DNA of 64,000 bases, taken from Bromus sterilis. Its lineage: Eukaryota; Streptophyta; Magnoliopsida; Poales; Poaceae. Both the position numbers and the translations under genes were made by a program. The stretch spans positions 7,936,001-8,000,000 of the forward strand of contig OX465600.1 of assembly GCA_950022295.1 (NCBI GenBank), given 5' to 3'. This document shows, in pieces, positions 47,317 to 58,727 of this stretch (position 1 is its first letter; each line of letters begins with the position of its first letter). The notes beneath the pieces are model-generated. The model had not been told where the DNA came from and made no database searches. It saw nothing but the letters and a program-made list of their open reading frames with translations.

Positions 47317-48531
47317 ATGAGTTTTCTAGGAAGAGCAAAGGGGTGGCTTGGGAAGAAAAGGCCCGAGCGCTCCGATCGAGTTACAAGAGCTGCAGCTTCA
47401 CCCTCGACTGCTAGGGTGAGCTACAACGAAGATCATGTGCCCTTAGAGTTGTTGGAGGACACAAATCCATCACGTGCAATGACTTTCCCGTGCGATGAAT
47501 TCCTTGAAGCTGCAGGAATTAAGGAGGAGTTCTATAATCTTTGTGCTAATGCAGGTCTGACGCGGCTCGCAACGTGTCGTGTTGCTCAGTATCAAAAACT
47601 CACCTCCTGTTTCATTAACAGTTTTAGATATAACCTTGATAATGGTTCTGTTGAGTTTAAAAATTACAATGATCTTTTGACCATGCCTTTGGAAAAGTTT
47701 TGTGAAATAATAGGTGTGCCGAACGTTGGACTAACGGGGAAGATGAGCTCTCAGCCCTCCGAGCTGAGGACCGTCTTCAACTCTCTTTGTAACATGGATA
47801 CAAGGGATATTCATCGGTCAAAAATCTCCAGCATCTTGTTCCCACACCTCAGGTATTTTGCGTATTATATTGCTAGAGGGGTGTTAGCTCGTGACAACAC
47901 GAGCAACATATCTGCGTCGGATATTGCTTTCCTGGCAACCGCCCTCTCGGGGAGGTTTGATTATAATGTGGGTGCCTTAATTGCTCGACGCCTTGCTATG
48001 AACGGTAACAAGGGAGATTTATTTGGTGGCGTTTACACCACACTTATCCTAGAGTCTCTTAATGGCACCCCACACCCCGATGATAAGCTTTTTACTTATT
48101 TAAGTTTTGATCTTACTGCTATGAAAAGGCATAAGTTTGTTACCATGACTTCCGAGTTTGGTAACCTTGATTATATCTTGCGTTTCGGAGCCACCACGGA
48201 ACGCAAGATCCGTCTACCTGCACCTCTTTTGTTCGATTTTTCTCGCAGGAACGGATGGTCCTTTGATGCTACCCAGTTCGATGAGTTCGTGGTCCAGCAT
48301 CAGTTTCATAACCCCATGGAGGGGGTTGTGCCCGACGAGGAGGAGCATGGTGAGTTCCCACCTTTCCAGGGGGAGACCTTCACCCAGTTTGGTGAAGGGT
48401 CTTCCTCTGCTTGGAGCGCGGATCCTTCTTCGTGGGAGGATCCGAGGACTTCGGTGTACGCACCGGAAGCCTCATACGACCCATGGACTCACCAGTACCA
48501 CCCTGGAGCAGGAGGCTCCTGGGGACATTAG
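47317..48531 (+). CDS. Intact 404-residue frame of unknown function in Gypsy element
   Basis: Begins at ATG 47317 (MSFLGRAKGWLGKKRPERSD) and runs without interruption to TAG at 48529-48531. The frame is also open for a few codons upstream. The first 35 residues are basic. The middle (about 45-310) looks globular, with segments such as FPCDEFLEAAGIKEEFYNLC, MPLEKFCEIIGVPNVGLTGK and LFPHLRYFAYYIARGVLARD. The last about 70 residues are acidic then Trp/Ser/Gly/Pro-rich (SSSAWSADPSSWEDP, WTHQYHPGAGGSWGH). I see no zinc knuckle, protease, RT, integrase or transmembrane segment. Its place after gag-protease suits an additional open reading frame of a non-autonomous plant Gypsy family. I recall similar 'putative plant transposon protein' domains but cannot confirm the match. 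It is the only undamaged frame in the element. Confidence 0.75.
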   Translation: MSFLGRAKGWLGKKRPERSDRVTRAAASPSTARVSYNEDHVPLELLEDTNPSRAMTFPCDEFLEAAGIKEEFYNLCANAGLTRLATCRVAQYQKLTSCFINSFRYNLDNGSVEFKNYNDLLTMPLEKFCEIIGVPNVGLTGKMSSQPSELRTVFNSLCNMDTRDIHRSKISSILFPHLRYFAYYIARGVLARDNTSNISASDIAFLATALSGRFDYNVGALIARRLAMNGNKGDLFGGVYTTLILESLNGTPHPDDKLFTYLSFDLTAMKRHKFVTMTSEFGNLDYILRFGATTERKIRLPAPLLFDFSRRNGWSFDATQFDEFVVQHQFHNPMEGVVPDEEEHGEFPPFQGETFTQFGEGSSSAWSADPSSWEDPRTSVYAPEASYDPWTHQYHPGAGGSWGH

Positions 48532-48578
48532 CTACTACCAACTTAGGCCAAAAGCCTAAGCTTAGGGGAGTACGTACC

Positions 48579-51089
48579 TGAAAGTGCATGTGCCCTCATG
48601 TTTGGTTTTGGTAATTAATGACAATCTATATGGACTAATGGTTTGCTTGAGTTCTACTTTAAGGTTTTTCCATAGGCAGTTCTTGAAGATCATATGTTGG
48701 CTTCAAGGTTGAAAGGAGAAGATCATGTGATGACCAAGGTGTTATTCATGGAGTTATCCAAAGGTTGGTCATGTGATAGTTGAGCCTATTGCAAGCATGT
48801 CTTGAAGAAGGAGGTTGTGTAAACATTCATGTTTACCTTCAAGACATCATCTTAATGAGGAGTGTTGGAAAGACTCATGTTTGATCAAGACAAAGTGCGA
48901 AGAATGGAATCGAGTTGATCAACACACAAAGTATAGAAGATGTACCTTGTGGGATCATGTGAACTCACGGTATGGTAAGCATTGTCCATTATGCTTTGTG
49001 TACTAACCCATTTTCTCTGTGTGTGGTGTTTCTATGTGAGGTTAGGAATCTTTCCATGGGCTGGCATCAAAAGGAAGATTTCATATAGCCCGAGAGAGAG
49101 GATGGCATCAAGTGGTGATGGCCATCAAGATGTGCCTAAACTAGGCTCACCCATAATGGAGTATGGGGGAGCAATCTACTTCTCTTCATCGAGCCGACGC
49201 AATCAAGAAAGATGTTCCAACTTGAGGTGGGAATGATCATCATCATCAAGCTCCAGTGGATTATGCGCAAGACAAAGGTTTGACCTTTATAGGTCTCTAG
49301 TTTACCGGTCTCATGGTGGTAGTTAGGAGACCGGGTTATAGGCTAGGCCGCATTGTTCGTGGAGAGCTCAAACCTTTGCATCCTTGGCATCATCTTTATT
49401 GGTTCTTGTTTGGTTTTTCTCTTTGTGAGTGATGGAGCTTGAGTTCGTATTCATTACAAGCTCTTCTTCATCGAAAACGGGTTTCATATACATCTACTTT
49501 TGTGTTTTCGATGTTGGTGTTTTTGTCGGCTCTTATCTTGTGAAGGTTTCACCTTCTACCTTGTTGGAATTTTAACCTTTCCTTGATTTGCAGCATTTCT
49601 TTTTGTTGATCTTGGGTGGTTCTCTATGTGAGGACCTAGAGCTTTTCCATAGCTTTAAAACAAGCCCAAGATCATCAAAATCGGAGTTCGTATGAAAAAG
49701 TTACGCATGTTTTCGTTTCCTGAGATGGGCTGTCTCTGGGTATTCCGGGCACCCGGGGTCTTGGACCCCCGGGTACCCTGGGTATGCAGTAAACTTCCTG
49801 AACAGTCCGGGTACCCGGGGTATTGGACCCCCGGGTGCCCGTTCCCCTGGCCAAATGTCTCTGGATGGTCCGGGTGCCCGGTCCCTTTACTCCGGGTGCC
49901 CGGGGTTGGCCGGCTACCAACGGTTGGATCCGTGGAAGGGGTATTTATACCCTCCTTCTTCCTCCTTCCAACTCCAATCTTCCCCAAGCATCTTCCTCCA
50001 TTGCTAGACCTCAAAAATCTTAGTCTCTCCACCCCTAGCCACCCAAACTTGTTGATCTTTTGGGGATTGGAGGAGATTCACCCGATCTACTCTTCCACCA
50101 AACCAATTTGAGTTTCCCCTCTAAGTGAAGGGAGATTTGTTGTTAGATCTTGGAGTTCTTGGTGTTTCTCCTTGTTCTTCCTCTCATATTCCTCCATAGC
50201 TTTTGTTGCTTTGGTGGGATTTGAGTGTGAGGGATTTGAGCACTTTGTGTGTTCTTTCCATTTGCATTTGGTGCATTGGGTTGAGTTCTCTCCGAGGATC
50301 CGTGGTAGTAGTAAGTGAAGTTGAGTATTGAGAAGATTGTTACTCTTGAGTGCTTTGGCACTCTAGAGCTTGTTCCTAGGGTGCTTTGGCCCCTAGAGTC
50401 TTGGTGTTGTTGCGGAGCTCAATCATTGTGGTGTAAAGCTCCGGACGCTACGGGAGCCTCCAATTAGGTTGTGGACATTGCCCCGAGCATTTGTACGGGT
50501 ACGGTGACCGCCCTCAAGGGTTCCCATTTGTACAGGTTCGGTGACCGCCCTCAAGTGTCCCATAGTAGAATCACGGCATCTTGCATTGGTGAGAGCGTGA
50601 GGAGAAATAGGGTGGCCCTCGTTGGCTTCGTGTGAGCATTGTGTTCCACACCCTCTCCAAACGGAGACGTACTTCTCGCAAGAGAAGGAACTTTGGTAAC
50701 AAATCCTTGTCTCCATCGGCTCCACTTGTGGTTATCTCTACCTTTACTTTGAGCAAGCTTATTACCTTGTTTATCTTGTGCTTGCTCATATTGTTGTTGC
50801 ATTGCTTGTCCCATAGGTTGCTCTCCTAGTTGCTTATCTAGTCAACTATTTACTTGTGCACTCACTTTGTGATAGCCATAGTGTTCTTGTTATATATATT
50901 GCTATCACATAGTTGTTTACATTGCTTAGTTTAAGTTGTTGGTGCACATAGTTGAGCCTAGCTTATTTAGGTTTCTTTCTTGGCAAATTAAACGTTAAGT
51001 TTTATTCCGTATTTGTTCAAGCCTAAACCGTAATTATTTTAAGCGCCTATTCACCCCCCCCCCCTCAAGGCGACATCCACGTCCTTTCA
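48579..51089 (+). mobile_element. Solo LTR (2511 bp) inserted after the 404-codon frame
   Basis: Begins TGAAAGTGCATGTGCCC and ends CCACGTCCTTTCA. A perfect 5-bp target duplication GTACC flanks it (48574-48578, 51090-51094). A C run lies at 51054-51064 shortly before the end. 49735-49925 holds several copies of a CCGGGTACCCGGGG / CCGGGTGCCCGG palindromic motif. No internal retrotransposon domains, so it is a solo LTR left by recombination. Confidence 0.92.
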
Positions 51090-51094
51090 GTACC

Positions 51095-51273
51095 CTTCTC
51101 ACTTTTCCATTGTATTATCCGTTTTATTTTTGTTCGCTTTGATGTTTTCGAAGTTTTTGCTTGTTCTTCTTTCTTTCTTTCTTTGCAAAAACAACAAAAA
51201 GATTTTCTCTTTTCTTTTGCTCTCGTTTAAACCTTTTAAAAACCCAAAAAGATTTCCTTTCTCTCTTCATAGT
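51095..51273 (+). other. Remaining Gypsy 3' internal sequence
   Basis: Pyrimidine-rich 3' non-coding part of the Gypsy interior (CTTCTCACTTTTCC, TTCTTTCTTTCTTTC). It ends abruptly at 51273, where the Harbinger-derived duplicate starts. CATAGTC at 51267-51273 is also found at 39981-39987 in the original Harbinger region. Confidence 0.6.
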
Positions 51274-52193
51274 CGTATGCAAGCATCCTCATAGCCGTTG
51301 TGCACTTCTGGAGTAAGAAGAATCCAACTGTGCCGGTGCAATCTTTCTTGCAAACGAAATAGTTGTCAAACTCCTGGATGGAATTCACAATCCAAAGGAA
51401 GAGATTTCGGCCCATCCGATAACGGCGCCGAAATACCTTCTCGCCGTGCAGTGGAGCATCGGCGAATTAGTCGGCGTAGTGCAAGCAATAGCCCTCCGAT
51501 CGATGCCTCTCTTTTCTCTTCCGGCGATCCATCTTGGAGCCACCTCGCCGCAGCTTCGTGTTCTTGGCGAACAAATCGGCCAGAGCGGCGAGCATCAGGA
51601 GGTGCTCTTCGTCCTCGACGCCGGCATCGGCCTCCTCCTCCATCAGTGCCGCGAACAGCGCCTCATCGTCGGAGTCCATCGTCGTGCATGCAATTGGTTG
51701 AACACCTCGCGGGCGCGGTGGGCGCGAGGTGCCGCCGACGTACACTCCTGCGTGATCGGAGGCCTGGCAATCTCGGCCAAGAGCGGGGAGGAGGTTGTCG
51801 GCGACGAACCATCCCCTTTTACGGCGGGTCTAGCGGCGGAGCAGCGGCTGTTTGCAGAGAGGTGGCGTCGGCGCCGACACAGCGATGGGGAGGGAGGTGG
51901 GCGGTCTGGTCAAATATGGCGAGGAAATAGTTTTTTCAGATGACAATGGTGGCTCAAGTGGCGTTTTTCGTAGCGTCGAAGCCCCAAGTGCCCCCCCCCC
52001 AGCGAGTTGGTTTCCGCATGGAATCGCCGGGCAAAAAAATGGGCCGAGCCGACGCTATTCGACGTCTTGAGGACGCGACTGAGCGAAAAACTCACGTCTG
52101 GTGATCGAAAAAGGAGGCCTAGGGGGACTGTTGGGGGCGCGGCTGGAGATGCTCTAACTGATCGATGGCGGATATAAAAACATCATGGCGTGT
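51274..52193. repeat. Duplicate of Harbinger right half and flank
   Basis: Matches 40011-40930 base by base with about 19 substitutions (near 2%). It includes the Harbinger right end (52154), TAA (52155-52157) and CGTGT (52189-52193). It runs directly into the 3' LTR, as the original runs into the 5' LTR. The left boundary inside Harbinger is not an element end, so this was recombination and not transposition. It contains a further copy of the Harbinger transposase start (minus strand, MDSDDEALFAALMEEEADAG). Confidence 0.93.
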
Positions 52194-53576
52194 TGATACG
52201 TCTCAAACGTATCTACTTTTCCAAACACTTTTGCTATTGTTTTGCCCTCATTCTTGCATGATTTGGACGAAACTAACCCGGACTAACGCTGTTTTCAGCA
52301 GAGCTGCCTGTATGGTTTTATTGTGTGCAGGAAAATGGATTTTTAGGTGTCCCAGAAAATTCCCAGAAAAATACCAGAAAATCCACGCACCCGAAGGAGC
52401 CAGATGCCAGAAGTGGGACCAGAGGGGAGTCCTGGGGGCCCGAGGCGCCCCCCTGGCGCGGCCAGGGGTGGGGTCGCGCCCTCTGGCCGCCTGGGCGCCT
52501 CCCCCTCCTCTGGTGCCCTACCGATGCTCCTATTTATTCTCGTGACGGGAAAACCCCAGAAGAGGAGTCGCTTTTCCAGTTTCCGTCGCGGAGCCGCCGC
52601 CACCCTCTGTTCTTCTTCGGGAGGGCTAATTTGGAGGCTGATTTGGCCTCCGGAAAGGGGAGATCGTCGCCATCGTCATCACCATCACCAATCCATCCCT
52701 CCTCCATGACTTCTCTTCACATGTGTGAGTAATTCCCTGCTGTAGGCAAAGGGGATGGTAGGGATTGGATAAGTTAGATCATGTAATAGTTCGTCAGATT
52801 GTTGGGGGCATGTTGTCTATCATCTAGATTGGTGTTTATCTTCTTTGCTTCAACTTGTTGCTCTTAATGCTTGTCACTTTGGGCCCGAGTGCCATGTTTT
52901 CAGATCTGAACCCTATGTGTTTTCATGAATATATTTGTGTTCTTGATCCTATCTATGAGTTGTATGCACCTGTTATGGTCCGGAACCGGCGATCCCAAAG
53001 GTGACAGCTTGGGACACCAAAGGGGATGGTCCATAATTTGAGGATTCCATGTATCCATTGAGTTTATTTCTTTGTTCCGGTACTCTTTGACAGAAGCACC
53101 TTAATCTCCATAAGCTCCCTTTGGCCCCGTTCGTAGCGGGATGGTAGGACAAAAGATGTTGTGCAAGTTCTTATTGCAAGCACGCACAACTACCTACGGG
53201 ATACATGTCTAATGTTTGATATTTGCCTAGATGATCATTGCTTTTCTGTGTGCCTTGCCCCGTGTTAGAATCTATTACATGTTCACTCTCATCCATGCAG
53301 CGCCCAACCATCCATCTCCCTAGTCTACAGTGTTTTCAATCCTGCTGGTTATTAGTTGTTACTTTTGCTGTTTACTTTTGCTGTCGTCACCATCACTATC
53401 ATATTACCTTTGCCAGTTATCTTTTATTGCAAGCAAGTATATTTCAGGTGCGGTTGAATTGACAACTGAACTGTCAAAGCTTATAAATACTCTTTGGCTC
53501 CCCTTGTGTCGAATCAATAAATTGGGTTAACTTACCCGCGAAGACTATCTCGATCCCTTACGTTTGTGGGGCATCA
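52194..53576 (+). repeat. Gypsy 3' LTR (1383 bp)
   Basis: Followed by CGTGT. Divergence from the 5' LTR (about 2%) equals the divergence between the two Harbinger-derived copies beside them. Confidence 0.9.
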
Positions 53577-53581
53577 CGTGT

Positions 53582-54103
53582 CTTTTATCTTCCTACCTCC
53601 GCGTTGAACGTATTCTTTGTATTCAGCCCATATTTATGAAAACACCTAGTCCACCACATCAAATCTGATCCAGTATGATCCATTCTAATCCTACATATAT
53701 CCGTTCCTATTTCCCTTCCGAACAAAACGTGATCCAGTATGATCCATTTTGATCCCACATATATTTGTTCCTATTTACCTTCCGAACAAAACGCTGACCA
53801 CTTCACAACACTTGGCTTCGCTCCACTCCGCCCCAAGCTCCTCTCTAGCCTTCTCCCACATGACGGGCAGCGAATCCTAGTTCTCTCCATCTGCCTTCTC
53901 CCAAGGACCTTATTTCATTCGAAAGCAAGGAGATGGTCGAGGTCATTCACCTTGATCTTCGACTATCGCAGAGGTGAATGCTCATCTGCGGGACATTATT
54001 TCATGCGAAAACAAGGAGATGGTCAAGGTCATCCACCTCACTCTTCGACCATCGCAGAGGTCAATGCTCATCTAGTGAGGGTCCATTTCATCAGACAGCG
54101 CTG
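53582..54103 (+). repeat. Two separate small tandem duplications
   Basis: A 64-bp unit starting GATCCAGTATGATCCATT occurs at 53667 and 53731. A unit of about 86 bp starting TTATTTCAT(T/G)CGAAA and ending GCAGAGGT(G/C)AATGCTCATC occurs at about 53909 and 53995. Each pair differs at several bases. No gene is present. Confidence 0.8.
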
Positions 54104-54742
54104 ACAACTCGAGTTTGTTCCCCTACTCCACCGAATACGGATACGCCCCCATGAGCTTTAGCAATGTTATTGATTAATTCCATGATCAGTACTGTTTTAC
54201 CTACTCCAGCCCCCCCCCCCAAATAGTCTTATTTTTCCTTCACGTCGATAAGGAGCTAAAAGATCGACGACCTTGATACCTGTTTCAAAGATGGATAATT
54301 TCATATCTAACTCGATAAAGGCGGGCACATATCTATGAATAGGGAACGTTGCACTACTATCTACAAGACCCAAATTGTCAACAGGCTCCCCAAGAACGTT
54401 GAAAATTCGTCCGAGAGTAGCTCCACCGACCAGAACACTGAGAGGAGCTCCCGTGTCAATCACTTCCATTCCTCGCATCAACCCATCCGTAGCACTCATA
54501 GCTACAGCTCTAACTCGATTATTTCTTAATAATTGTTGTACCTCACAAGTCACATTAATTTGCTTATCGGCAGTGTCTCTACTATGGACTACCAAAGCGT
54601 TATAAATATAAGGTAACTTGCCCGGGGCAAAAGTGACATCCAGGACGGGTCCAATAATTTGATCGATACGACCTGTACTTTTTTCTTCAATTGTAGAAAC
54701 CCCAGGACTAGAAGTAGTAGGATTGGTTCTCATAATTATCAC
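54104..54742 (-). pseudogene. Nuclear plastid DNA fragment (atpB 5' part)
   Basis: On the minus strand from ATG at 54733, MRTNPTTSSPGVSTIEEKST, INVTCEVQQLL, TDGLMRGMEVIDTGAPLSV and LSIFETGIKVVDLLAPYRR identify the beta subunit of plastid ATP synthase. A homopolymer of C at 54209-54219 breaks the frame just before the nucleotide-binding loop. Beyond the break GKTVLIMELINNIAKAHGG is still readable, to about 54104. Several residues differ from the conserved protein. The C-terminal 60% of the gene is missing. It is a transferred, non-functional copy. Confidence 0.93.
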
Positions 54743-55499
54743 ATAATTAAAAAAAAGGAATTTGTCAAAAAAATTATTTTTTTATTGTTGAATAATGCCA
54801 GAGGCAAGTGAATCACCGGGGTGGGACGCAACCACTGCAATGGCACCTCGTCTTTGCCCCTCAAGCTTCGAGTCGAAGTCTATGTTAACATAGAACATGG
54901 CAAGACGACCCAGAAAAACAATAAAGGGCAAGTTTGATGAATCACTCATTCCGACAGTGATCGAGCCACCAAGACGGCTACGAGAACAAAAGCAAGCACA
55001 AGTGTGAGACTTCCACCATTGTCAACTTTCCTTTTTGCAGTAGCACCACCGTAGCTCTCATCGATGGATCATATCCAGCCACTAAAGTAGTCGGAATACA
55101 TAGCCACCAACGAAACTAGACATGCCATTGCACAAAAAGAATTAACCAAAAATCTTGCCCTGCTGTAGGTTGCTACACGGTCCTAAAATATACTAACAGC
55201 AGACAAAGAGTTATCCCAGCCTGTAAACCCACAATCACAGCATGCACACAACAGAAGCCACAAGATATGATGCAGAGATTTAACTTAATAACGAAACGTC
55301 AGGTAGAACATACTACCAGACCCAACGGACTTCCCATGACAAGGGTACACATTCATACGAGTTCAACAGGGGCACGACGGCCTCAAAAGTCCATTCACTT
55401 CGCTGCGGGGTGGGGGGACACTTGGCTGGCTGGTTATTTAGGTGATAACGGTTCTCGGCAAGGCGCACAGATGGTCACCGGTTCGCCCGTCCAGGCTCT
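54743..55499. other. Spacer and 3' UTR side of the E2 gene
   Basis: 54743-54790 may still be plastid spacer (A/T runs next to atpB). Nearer 55380-55499 the sequence is GC-richer and probably belongs to the 3' UTR of the minus-strand E2 gene. No other gene is seen. Confidence 0.4.
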
Positions 55500-57469
55500 C
55501 TAGCCCATGGCATACTTCTGCGTCCAGGAGCGCGCCGTGGACTCATACTTGGCCCTATCAGTCTTGTACATGTGGGCGATCTCAGGCACCAGTGGGTCAT
55601 CGGGGTTCGGGTCCGTCAGCAACGAACAGATTGACAGGAGTACCTGTTAACAAAGACGGACGATGTTAGGAATACATAATCAATAGGATAGCTGAAGATC
55701 GTTGTGAGATGAACTTGCTGAAGAACCAAGCTTATCTCAGCAACAAGTTCAAGTAATAAAAGGAACAACCAAGCTAGGAATGCTGGTCATTACCTTTGAT
55801 ATGGTGAGAGCCGGGCTCCACTGCTCCTTGAGAATGTCAAGGCAAATGCTGCCGTTGCTGTTGATGTTTGGGTGGAACACCTTGGTGCGGAAAGACACCT
55901 GAATATATTTTCATCTATCAATGTCAGAATGAAATAGATAGTATAGCAAGAATCAGAAGACTAGTTGTTTTGAGGATGCCTAAGAAATTTGTGCAACAGC
56001 AATTCCAGCATCATAGAATCAAAATGAACACCTTTTACAAAGGTTGGCTAAGTAACATAAGAACAACACAACACCAGATATTACCTTCGGGGGCTTGAAG
56101 GGGTAATCCGGTGGGAAATGAATGTTCACCAAAAATAGACCCCCAGTGAACGGGCTGTCCGAGGGTCCCATGATAGTGGCCTGCCAGTGGAACATGTCCT
56201 CACCTACAGGGCCTGCCAAAATAACCAGAAAGTAAACAGTATTACATATCAGTTAGACAAACGCATTTGTAGCAAGCCAGTTAAGTATGAGTACAAACAA
56301 GTATCATTTGTTGAGGGTCAAACAGCTGCTAGCTTTAGTTATGAGTGAATAAGTTCAAAATTAGACATGTAATTATGTTTGAAGGATATCCGTCCTGTAC
56401 ACACCTAGCGCAATGATTTGAATGATTGGAGGTTCATTGATCTTAATTTCAACACACACACACACACACAGGGTGCAAAAAAAAACATAGAAGTTAGTGA
56501 AAATCACTGCTGTATAGGTCACACCAAGTCACCCAAGAGATTCACTGTAGCCAGGAATCTCCACTAACACAAAAAAAGATTTACACAACATCAACAATAC
56601 TAAAGTTGCTTAAGTAATTATGTTTCTTCCAGTATACATTGATAAACCAAGGAAAACAGGTGACCATTACAACCTTTTACTAAAACATAGGGCACTCCTG
56701 ACAATTTACTCTAATGATTAGACTGGTACTGTTTATGGTTCTTAAATCAGGTTTAAACAGCATTAAAATGCTAAAGTTACTTCAGTAATTATAGTTCTTC
56801 CAGTACACATTGATAAACACCAAGGAAAACAGGTAACCATTGCAACCTCACCAAACTAAGACATAGGCCACTCTTGACAATTATTCTCCCTATTGATGTG
56901 GTTGGTACTGTTTATGTTTCTTAAATAGTCCTAGGCCATGCCTAACTGTCCATATAAACTGTACACTCCTTGGGCGATTTTTAATGTCTTTTGTGAACCA
57001 CAGTTAAGATAGCATATAGTGCTACTGACTGGTGCATGTTCCACCCATGTGGTACTGTCCTAATGAGCAGCTCACTGAAAACTGTAACTACTTTCACCCA
57101 ACAGACCAAACTTGCAAGATTATTTTAATCACCCACTCAGAAGATTCACATCATCACGGGCTTGACATGAGTCAAATCATATAAATAGGACATGTACAGT
57201 TCTGAAGTACTACTATCTACACCAATCAATTCAGCAAACCTTGATGGCATGCGCGAGCACAGCTAAACAATCGACAACCTAACCCTCGTGAACTTAAGAA
57301 AAGCCAACAGACAGAGCACGCGTACGGCGCGCTCATCCGGACGAAATTCAATCCGGGACGAGATCTAGAAGGAATCGACGGAGGAAGGGGCGAAATCACC
57401 TGCGCTGCATGAGGTGGGAGGGTCCTTCTGCAGGTCCTTGAGCTCCTTCAGGATCCTCTTGGACGCCAT
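55500..57469 (-). CDS. E2 ubiquitin-conjugating enzyme, Ubc4/5 class (UBC8/10/28-like)
   Basis: Four coding exons on the minus strand: 57400-57469, 56085-56212, 55794-55898, 55500-55643, all GT-AG, giving 148 residues, the exact family length. The protein starts MASKRILKELKDLQKDPPTS. The UBC fold continues with PVGEDMFHWQATIMGP, HFPPDYPFKPPKV, the HPN motif (residues 75-77) and the active-site cysteine 85 in NGSICLDILKEQWSP. It ends ARSWTQKYAMG. E2s of this class accept ubiquitin from E1 and pass it with many RING E3 ligases to substrates in the cytosol and nucleus. Intron 1 is long (1187 bp), common in this family. The coding sequence is intact, so this is likely an expressed housekeeping gene. 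Confidence 0.96.
56449..56470. repeat. (AC)n microsatellite in E2 intron 1
   Basis: About 10 AC units within the first intron. Confidence 0.9.
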
Positions 57470-57706
57470 GGATCAAACCCTAATCCACAAAATCCGGCAA
57501 CAGATCAGGCCCTGTAAACAGATCGAATCGACGAGGGGGGTTTGGCGGCGTGCGTACCGACCGGCGACGGGTCGGGGGGTCGGAGGTGGTGGTGCGGCGG
57601 CGGTCGCCTCTCCCCTCGGCGGCGGCGGACGGCGGGTTCGGGGCCACGGGAACAAGAGGGGAGCGAGAGGAGTCGGAGGATTTGGGTTCGGGGAGGCCCG
57701 GGCGGA

Positions 57707-57714
57707 TTTATATA
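57707..57714 (-). promoter_or_regulatory. TATA box of the E2 gene
   Basis: TATATAAA on the minus strand, 238 bp before the ATG at 57469. The leader between is GC-rich with CCGCC repeats. Confidence 0.65.
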
Positions 57715-57719
57715 GGGCG

Positions 57720-58727
57720 GAGGGCAGGCCTGAGCCGTCCGATCGGGGATGGACGGCCGCCCGTGCCTCGCGTAATGCTTACGCTGGACGCGCACAGATT
57801 CGGTCCCTCCTTTCGGTGCTTTTCCGGTGGGGGAGGAAAATAAGCATGTTTTTTTTAGTAAGTTTTGCAATGAACATGCCATTAGATTGAGCCGGTGACG
57901 ATGACGGGTGGGGCCGAACCCACGTTGCTTTTTGAATAAAGATACTCTTTTCTTGATTCATACAGTATTAATTGCCCTTAAAATAGATGTATCTAGCACT
58001 AAAATACGTCTAGATACATCTGTTTCATTAATAATTAAAGAAATTAAATATCAAGTTGAAATAATGTAAACTAAAAATATTATTTTGTCTTCATAAAAAT
58101 CATGTTCTGTATTAACTCAATCAAATCTGATCAAATATATAATGGGTTTGTCTAGGAAGGAAAAAAAATCTTTATGTAAAATCAATAGTGTAGGATTTAG
58201 ATGTGCTCTATCTTAAAGCACATCTAGATGTGCCCTAGCAAATATGAATATATATTATGCATAAATTCAATCAAATCAGATTTAATATTGGTACAACTTC
58301 AACTAGATCAAAAACTTTTGTTGTATTTCCTTTTTTATACCAAATCAACTCTAATATTATTAAAAATAGGGTAAATTATTTTTTATCTTTCTCTATCCAT
58401 ACTCAAATCAAATCACATCTTACCAAAAATATAGAATGTGATGGATGTAAATTATACTGGTCAAACATTTAAATGGTTGACTTGCACGAAAAACAATACA
58501 CCTTATATTCTGGATCGGAGTCCGAAGGGAGCATGGGAGATACGATTGATGTTGATTCCCTATAATGAGTATGTCAAAGACTCTAGCAATCCATAGTCCC
58601 CTCATGCGAACTAGGTTTGTGCTACATTTTCTCCCGATCGTTATTCTATAAATATGGAGGCCTATAATCTGAATTTGGAGTATAGATGATTTTTTATTTG
58701 AAGTATAAGTGGTTTTTAGGACGGAAA
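57720..58727. other. Upstream flank of E2 gene, no gene seen
   Basis: AT-rich. 57975-58030 (AGATGTATCTAGCACTAAAATACGT..., TAGATACATCT) recalls the interior of Triticeae Stowaway-type elements, but CTCCCTCC ends are missing. Confidence 0.35.

Larger units (their letters stand above)
40931..53576 (+). mobile_element. Non-autonomous Gypsy-type LTR retrotransposon, recombinant and nested
   Basis: The 5' LTR is 40931-42316 and the 3' LTR 52194-53576. Both start TGATACGTCTC and end GGGGCATCA. CGTGT precedes the 5' LTR (40926-40930) and follows the 3' LTR (53577-53581), as a target duplication should. Internal parts: primer site, gag-protease, a 404-codon unknown frame and a 3' leader. No RT, RNase H or integrase is visible, so it would need a helper. 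Two solo LTRs are inserted in it. Its 3' end is abnormal: instead of a polypurine tract, the 3' LTR is preceded by a copy of the 5' flanking Harbinger DNA with its own CGTGT (52189-52193). Confidence 0.85.

Noticed and set aside
57414..57890. 158-codon plus frame over the E2 start region
   Set aside because: Antisense to E2 exon 1 and its GC-rich leader and promoter; no conserved features.
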